Of a stretch of DNA of 16,313 nt, positions 11,109-16,313 are shown one piece after another (position 1 is the first letter of the stretch; each line of letters opens with the position of its first letter). The stretch comes from Scytalidium lignicola (taxonomy: Eukaryota > Ascomycota > Leotiomycetes): assembly GCA_002812745.2 (NCBI GenBank), contig NCSJ02000569.1:1-16313 (forward strand), read 5' to 3'. The notes beneath the pieces are model-generated. The model did no database searches. It was given only the letters and a program-made list of their open reading frames with translations, and had not been told where the DNA came from. The translations under genes were made by a program, and so were the position numbers.

Positions 11109-11143
11109 AACCAACCAACCAATCCCCCACTTTAACAAGGGGG
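11109..11143. promoter_or_regulatory. AACC triplet repeat plus CCCCC/GGGGG inverted pair (possible stress elements)
   Basis: Three AACC units at 11109-11120 are followed by CCCCC at 11124-11128 and GGGGG at 11139-11143, an inverted pair 10 bp apart. AGGGG at 11138-11142 matches the core STRE recognised by Msn2/Seb1-type C2H2 factors. It is about 480 bp upstream of the MDR start. Stress control is only inferred. Confidence 0.35.
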
Positions 11144-11525
11144 CTGGATGGATGATCTAGATGTGGGAACCGATCTCTACAGTACGAGTGGACAAGTCCG
11201 TTGCGGAGATAATGAGATCGATGGAAAAGAGTGATTACTCTGGGCAAGAGTGTCGGATTTCCGACGGGCGCCGCGATAAGTTACAGGACACGCGGACGCC
11301 CACACAGCACTGCTGCTGCTTACCAAAGCACCTGTACGTTATGTTCGGGTATCTAGGAATGCCATCCGTCCCTTGATGCGGCAGAGTCTGGTCTCTTTCT
11401 GGCATTGTGGAAAAAAGGGCTTTGGCGGTGGCGGCCGCGGCGATTGGTAACTTTTAGTTTCTGGAGAGATAGTAGTTGATTACTGGGGGCCGCTGCATCT
11501 AGCTACTTTCTTCCATGTAGCTTGC

Positions 11526-11557
11526 TATCTCTCTTTATCTCTCTATCTCTCTTTTTC
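11526..11557 (+). promoter_or_regulatory. TATCTCTC x3 pyrimidine tract upstream of the MDR gene
   Basis: TATCTCTC occurs at 11526-11533, 11536-11543 and 11544-11551 and runs into TTTTTCC. It ends about 70 bp before the start codon, the usual place for a fungal CT-rich initiator tract. Confidence 0.6.
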
Positions 11558-11624
11558 CTTTTGCTATACTTAGGTATCTGTCTGTGAGAGAAGAAGACCT
11601 TTTTGCTCTTTTGCAGATATTGAG

Positions 11625-13254
11625 ATGGGATCTTGTCTATCCGTCTCAAACCCTTCACGAAAGAACATGATTGCTTCTAGCTATGCCAGTCGGACTGACT
11701 CGTTGACGCCTCCCCAGACACCTCCGAGCACGGAGGGGGGAGTAAAAGGCATTCGGAATTGGCCAGGCTCTGAAAAAACTGAAGCAACCTCTGGATCTGC
11801 TGTGGTGACCGAAAAGCAACAGATCGAGCAAGAGCAGGTTGTTGAAGTTGAGAGGGAGGAGGAGGAGGAAGAGGGAGAAGAATTCACGTCTTCGCATCAG
11901 GATGTCTTGCTATTACACGGCCCAAAGCAGAGATATGCACACACAACGAAATATGCAATACCCGAGTTGCACACGGAACGGGAAATGCTAGTTAATGTGC
12001 AAGTGGTGGGATTGAACCCTATTGATTGGAAGGCACCGTAAGTTTTTCTTTGTCGTGGAAAGCCGCTCCTAGAAAGCAAAAGCTAATAATTCTGCTCAGA
12101 GATTTTGGCTTTGGCTTACCAGCCTTACCATGTATCAATGGACGAGACCTTGCGGGCAAGGTTGTGAAGGCACCTAAAGCAAAGTCGCGGTTTAAGAAGG
12201 GGGATATTGTAAGATGGACCCCAAGTTAATAGTATAATATTTTAAGGGGAAAAATCAATTGACGTTACCAATAGGTCATGGGTGTATCGACGGATTATCG
12301 AGACTCTCGGAAGGCTGCCTACCAGCAATATGCTGTTGTCCCAGACTTTAATGCCTGCAAGTTACCAAAGACAGTTCCTTTATTACATGCTGCTCCCTTG
12401 GGAGTTGCCTTTGTTGCAGCAGCACTTGCCCTGGGTATCTGCATGGGAATAGATTTCAGCACGTTCCAGGATGCTAGAGGGCCAAACATTCTCAAAATAA
12501 CACGAAATCAACCACGTGACAGCTTACCACAGGATATAAGAGAAGAATGTTTTGATAAAATTCGAGAAGATGAAAGGCCGCAGCCAGGAGAATGGATTGC
12601 CATATGGGGAGGTAAGATATTCCATATTCTCAGCACTGGTTTTAGCCAAGCTCGGCTTACCTACATCTAACTTACCTACTAACCGACCACACAGGCTCTT
12701 CAGCAAGTGGCTGTTGTGCAGTCCAGCTAGCTAAACTAGCCGGCTTCAAGGTCATATCAGTAATAGACATCGCACATAGTGGTTCACGCATGCTGAAGCA
12801 CGGGGCTGACTTGCTCGTCGACCGTCTGGATACCACTCGGGCAATCGAAATCATCAAGAGCGTTACCCACGGCAAGCTCCGATTCAGTTTAGACACTCGA
12901 GGTCGTGAGTCTGCCGCTTTACTAGCAGCAGCTATGTCCAAGGAGAGGAAAGAAGGTGAACCAAGAGCTCATCTTGTAGGACTGACGGGATTGCCCAAGG
13001 TGCCAACGGAAGGTGTGGTATACCATACCGTGCCGATCAAACTCTTCCACGAATTGCCGAGCGTTGGAGAGAGCTTGATGATCTGGCTAGAGAAACTGCT
13101 TGAGTTAGAACGAATTGCAACACCGGAGATTGTCGTTGCGGATGGGGGATTGGAAGGGATTAATGATGCTTTAGATATGTTGCGGGATGGGACTGTTAAT
13201 GGGCCGAGAATGGTGGTGCCGTTACCACTGCCAGCGGCAAAAGTACAAGCATGA
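11625..13254 (+). CDS. MDR-superfamily (zinc-type ADH-like / enoyl-reductase-like) oxidoreductase with N-terminal acylation motif
   Basis: Four exons, join(11625..12037, 12100..12208, 12275..12611, 12695..13254), 472 residues. Introns of 62, 66 and 83 nt have GTAAG donors and AGCTAATAA or TACTAACC branches (intron 2 less clear). The first 90 residues are an extension: MGSCLS, a Ser/Thr/Pro-rich part (TPPQTPPS), then an acidic run EREEEEEEGEE (76-86). The MDR core follows: GroES-like fold with VGLNPIDWKAPDFGFGLP and CINGRDLAGKVV (about 128-162), GVSTDYRDSRKAAYQQYAVV, then a segment (about 220-280) usual in this fungal subgroup, the NADP(H)-binding loop WGGSSASGCCAVQLAKLAGF (about 285-304), and a closing EGGVVYH-like and VVADGGLEGINDALDML region. 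No catalytic-zinc GHE motif (GRD instead) and no four-Cys structural zinc lobe, so a zinc-free reductase of the quinone/enoyl-reductase type is likely. Substrate unknown. Confidence 0.88.
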
Positions 13255-14115
13255 TAGACTTGGGGAATTATTGGGATATATAGATTCTGTGTGTACATCT
13301 ACACACCACAGATGCCAATATCGAGGCACAAAATCCAAAATAATTAATACATATACAAAAATTGGTGGTGACAAGTTATTGGATTGAGATGTCATAAACG
13401 ACTGACATTGAAGCTTGTTCTCATACTCGCACTTCCCTCCTCCTTTACTCTTCTACAGCATCAAAGGAATTATACAATACAGATCATTTTAAATGCACAT
13501 CTCTCATATATAACACTCATCCTCATCACTTTGCCCAGTGTCTCTTATCTCCTATCTCCTACCCTTCTCCGGTCTCGCATCGGCTCCGATTCCTCATTCC
13601 GTGCGCGAATTGCATCATGAATTTAGGTTATTAATCGACCCCTGTTCTCTTTGCGCACGCAATAATAAGCTTCACGTAGCAATTATCCAACGGCNAAAAA
13701 AAAAAAATTTTCCGCAAATTTTCTAGATGACAGTGGTAAATTTCGGGTTTTTCTTTATGGTACTTATTGTACATGATTTACTAGAGATGCACAGCNTTTT
13801 TTTGCCCTTCTAGACCTTTGATGCAGCTTAGACTGGATTGGGCCGTGTGGGATGACGAAGGAGTTAATTAAATAAGTTTATGAGAAGTGAGGTAGGGAGG
13901 AAGGTAGATCACGTCACGCCAGTTAAGTTTTGAGGGAGCTTTCTGAGGGTTTTAATATTATTTTCTTTCTTTCTCCTACTTTGCCGGTATAGTATCAATT
14001 TTTNCTTTCAATTATCTTGCATTGGTTTGAGTTGTTTCTCAAATCAAACATATCCCTTATAAAAGAAAACGTGAGTCTTTCATATTCTGGTCTGGAAAAT
14101 AAATACTTTCAGCCA
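13255..14115. other. Intergenic region with three undetermined bases
   Basis: 861 bases between the MDR gene and the decayed monooxygenase. It contains a pyrimidine-rich, promoter-like block at about 13500-13570, an A-run after an N at 13695, a T-run after an N at 13796, and an N at 14004. No recognisable coding sequence; the 60-78-codon frames are unlike any known family. The block near 13500 may be the old promoter of the decayed gene. Confidence 0.5.
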
Positions 14116-15232
14116 ATGTCTACTGAGATAGGACTAGAGAATGGAAGTTCTAGTGAAGCCCATTTTACGGCATCAGCAGGTATCAATGACGATGTGAATC
14201 GAATTAAGTTTGCATAAGTCAGCTTATAATAGTCGAAAGACGTTATTATCTAGATAACGAGTGCGCTTTATTGCTTATTTGCTCAAGCGGATAGAACTTA
14301 CAAATGGCTAGGTACAGCGTTAGGAGGCCTAGTCATCTCCAAAACCCCCCAGCGTACCAATTGGGACTGCGAGAGCAACGTGAGATATGCACAAACAGCC
14401 GAGAATGTCGGCTTCGAATATGCTCTATCCCAAATTTGTTTATGGCAGAATATGGAGCTGTTAGTGAGGTCCTTTTGCATAGACATTTGACACATCTCCC
14501 GTGGTGATGGAAGAGATGGTTAAATTTCTCCGTGGAATCTGGACAAACGACAAATTCACCTACAAAGACGATTTCTACCAACAATTTCATGGCTATCCTC
14601 TCTCTACCAGACCTCTTTCTATCCCCTCACGTCCTCATCCATTGATCTTCCAAGGCGGGAACTCCCTTGACGCCCGTGATAACGCAGCTCACGCTTCGGA
14701 TTAATACTTCATGAATGACAACGCCATCGCCAACTTCCACGAATAGATCGCGGACGTGAGAGCCCGTGCCAAGGCTGCTGGTTGAGAGGGACAGGTTCGA
14801 TTTGCCGTTAACGGGTTTGCAATTGTGAGGGATACGGAGGTAGAAGCAATCCAGGTGCTAGCAGAAATCCAAAGAAAAGCTAATAGAGCAGCCATAGAAG
14901 CGTTTCGAGATGCAGTCAAGCAAGCTGTGAGCTCAACGGCTGAGAAGAGCATGTGGGCGGAGAGTAAATTTAAGGATCTTGTGCAGTACAATGATGGGTT
15001 TTAGACGATGCTGGTTGGGGCGGCTGAGCAGGGTGCTGATCGAATTTTGTTGCTCAGGAGTTTGGGGGTTGATATCCGGCTGGCTGCGACCTTCTATTAT
15101 GAGGGTGATATTGAAGATTTTGGGAAAGAGGTATTGGGGCTAGTTAGGAGGTTGGAGAAGGAGGGAAGGGGTAATGATGTTGACGATGAGATTAGAATGA
15201 CAGGAGAGGTTTATGGGTATAAACAGAGATAA
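14116..15232 (+). pseudogene. Decayed FMN-dependent monooxygenase (SfnG / DmoA-like, luciferase-like fold)
   Basis: The family's parts are present in order but broken. An N-terminal stub starts at 14116 (MSTEIGLENGSSSEAHF...NRIKFA, then stop). From about 14305 a different frame reads GGLVISKTPQRTNWD and AQTAENVGFEYALSQI; a one-base loss after CAA ATT TGT TT shifts to FMAEYGAVSE. Roughly 80 residues of the barrel core then appear missing, and the frame from about 14510 resumes with EEMVKFLRGIWTNDKFTYKD, PHPLIFQGGNSLDARDNAA, VRFAVNGFAIVRDTE, KDLVQYNDGF and ILLLRSLGVDI. That last frame has stops at 14702, 14744, 14783 and 15002. Relatives use FMNH2 to oxidise dimethyl sulfone, dimethyl sulfide or alkanesulfonates for sulfur supply. 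No functional protein is expected. About 80 bases at 14218-14300 do not fit the family: an old intron or a small insertion. Confidence 0.85.
14246..14257. repeat. 12-bp palindrome TTATCTAGATAA inside the pseudogene gap
   Basis: A perfect short palindrome lies within the roughly 80-base segment that interrupts the monooxygenase reading. The segment is also bounded by TAAGT (about 14215) and ACTTA (about 14297). The match is short and may be chance; it would fit the remains of a very small inverted-repeat element. Confidence 0.3.
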
Positions 15233-15507
15233 TGCGCTGAAGTTTTGATAAATCAGAAACTGATTAATAAATAGGAACAAACAGTCGAACGGCGCACATG
15301 ATTGGACGTATTAAAAACAATAGACTAAACATGAGCTTTTCATAAGCGTCATAGTTTTTGAGCTACAAAGTCTTGTCAAGTCTAAGAAGAAAAAAACGCA
15401 TCTAGTAATGCAAACTCTTTCACGGTATATAAGTATTTTTTTTCTCCACATAATCCGTCAAACCACAAAGATAAAGCTTACAACATTTCACTTATTGACC
15501 CCTTTTT
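15233..15507. other. Convergent intergenic region
   Basis: 275 AT-rich bases with A- and T-runs (around 15391 and 15437) between the decayed monooxygenase and the ThrRS stop codon. It should hold the ThrRS 3'UTR; AATAAA-like sequence is seen near 15265. No gene seen. Confidence 0.5.
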
Positions 15508-16313
15508 CTATGCTGCTGGTTCTTTCTTCGCAGGTTTAGCATCTCCCGGGAAAGGATTATCTGATCTACGCTCATCCCTCAGCTTCACGAGCTTATCAAT
15601 AGCTTCCTGTAATGGCACCGGCTTCCCACGATCTTGAGTGGAAGTATCATCACGATTTCTAACATTGACTTCTCTGCCCTTCATCTCTTGGTCGCCAACA
15701 ACTAGACCAACTTCGTCAGTACATGACCTCTAGGAGCCGGTAGAAGAAGGGGCTAATAGCTTACCGAAAATGAAATTGTACTGGGCCAATTGTCCTGTAC
15801 GGATCTTCTTTTGCAGAGTATTTCCGCTGAGATCTACATCGATATACATATGCTGTGCCTTGAAGATACTTTGCACCTCTTTGGCATACTCAAAGTAGCC
15901 AACACCAACTGTATCCGACGGTTAGAGTTATAAATCTGCGAGTATTTTGAGGAACGACCTACCTGGAACAACGAGAACTTGTCTAGGGCTGAGCCAGAAG
16001 GGCCATTTCCCCGCAAAATGCTCCTGTAAAGAATTGGTTAACTCTTAATATCTCGTTTATGTCGGGAATATCAACAGAGATACTTACAGCTAAGATTGCA
16101 GTAAATCGCTCTATGCTTCCCGCAATCGCTCTGTGGATCATAACCGGTCGAGCACAGCCAGGCGTGAGAGGCTTGATAACTCTCTCCTTCTTCACAACTG
16201 TAGCATCACCTGCGGATTTCGGCCCTTCAACAGGCTTTTCTGCTACCACTGGTTTGACCTCTGGCTTGGTAGTGTCCTCCTCTTTCTTAGCTGCGCCCTC
16301 GGCTGTCATATAT
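15508..16313 (-). CDS. THS1: Threonyl-tRNA synthetase, C-terminal part (5' end beyond right edge)
   Basis: Visible exons: complement(15508..15701, 15765..15908, 15963..16023, 16088..>16313), giving 207 complete residues to the stop. Introns are 63, 54 and 64 nt with GTAAGC, GTAGGT and GTAAGT donors; CTCTAACCG and GTACTGACG branch points are visible. The first visible exon begins with a Lys/Glu/Pro/Val-rich insertion (about 45 residues) and ends with [20 protein letters not shown], the class II motif 3 region with its conserved Arg. After it come [52 protein letters not shown] and FIFVVGDQE, the HGTP anticodon-binding domain, then NVRNRD and a Lys-rich tail ending KKEPAA. The enzyme charges tRNA-Thr. 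Cytosolic rather than mitochondrial-only identity (and hence the symbol) is inferred from the fungal wording of the C-terminus. The N-terminal TGS, editing and motif 1/2 parts are outside the window. Confidence 0.94.

Larger units (their letters stand above)
10047..11624. other. 1.6-kb AT-rich intergenic region and promoter of the MDR gene
   Basis: No gene supported. The left part should carry the 3'UTR of the preceding gene and contains T-runs (ten T at 10265-10274) and a TATATATGTATGTATA stretch near 10422-10437. The centre (10700-11000) is very AT-rich, with an undetermined base at 10921 and four ATT units at 10985-10996. The right part is G/C-richer and promoter-like. The 62-71-codon frames here look like chance. 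Confidence 0.55.

Noticed and set aside
11655..11897. Leu-rich minus-strand ORFs opposite MDR exon 1
   Set aside because: They are the complement of the Glu-rich linker; no independent support.
13384..13726. Small plus-strand ORFs in the 13.4-13.7 kb region
   Set aside because: AT-rich and pyrimidine-rich noncoding DNA; no motif, and one frame runs over an undetermined base.

Overview
The window looks like nuclear DNA of a filamentous ascomycete (Pezizomycotina). The protein wording suggests Leotiomycetes, but that is inference. The evidence is the gene architecture: short introns of about 53-113 bases with GTAAGT/GTATGT-type donors and CTAAC/CTGAC-type branch points, ascomycete-type protein families, pyrimidine-rich promoters, and no bacterial operon or ribosome-binding-site structure. 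I found no CRISPR array, rRNA or convincing tRNA.

Layout, left to right. (1) Bases 1-559 are debris: the start of a possible Tc1/mariner-like transposase ORF on the minus strand runs off the left edge, next to a plus-strand fragment of a protein-kinase C-lobe with no N-lobe. (2) Bases 850-5975 are a compact housekeeping block: an RS-rich nuclear protein of splicing-factor type (minus, 2 exons), the kinetochore protein Sos7 (plus, 2 exons), ribosomal protein eL37/RPL37 (plus, 4 coding exons plus a 5'UTR intron) and Elongator subunit Elp6 (minus, 3 exons). (3) Bases 5976-7594 are a 1.6 kb divergent promoter region with small repeats, a 16-bp palindrome and a pyrimidine tract. (4) Bases 7595-10046 encode a 796-residue, mostly disordered protein of unknown function (2 exons). 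(5) Bases 10047-11624 are a 1.6 kb AT-rich intergenic stretch ending in a TATCTCTC-repeat promoter tract. (6) Bases 11625-13254 encode an MDR-superfamily oxidoreductase (4 exons) whose N-terminus carries an apparent myristoylation/palmitoylation signal. (7) Bases 14116-15232 hold a decayed flavin-dependent monooxygenase gene (SfnG/DmoA type) with four nonsense codons, all explainable by C:G to T:A changes. (8) Bases 15508-16313 are the last four exons of a threonyl-tRNA synthetase on the minus strand, running off the right edge.

The genes do not form one pathway. Several serve translation (RPL37, Elp6 through tRNA wobble-uridine modification, ThrRS), and the others serve RNA processing, chromosome segregation and redox metabolism. 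I see no convincing undescribed multi-gene system. The most interesting items are the lipid-anchor signal on the MDR enzyme, the RIP-like decay of the monooxygenase, a 17-nt exon at the start of RPL37, and the unidentified 796-residue protein. All exon joins were worked out by eye from splice signals, frame and family resemblance, without alignment software.
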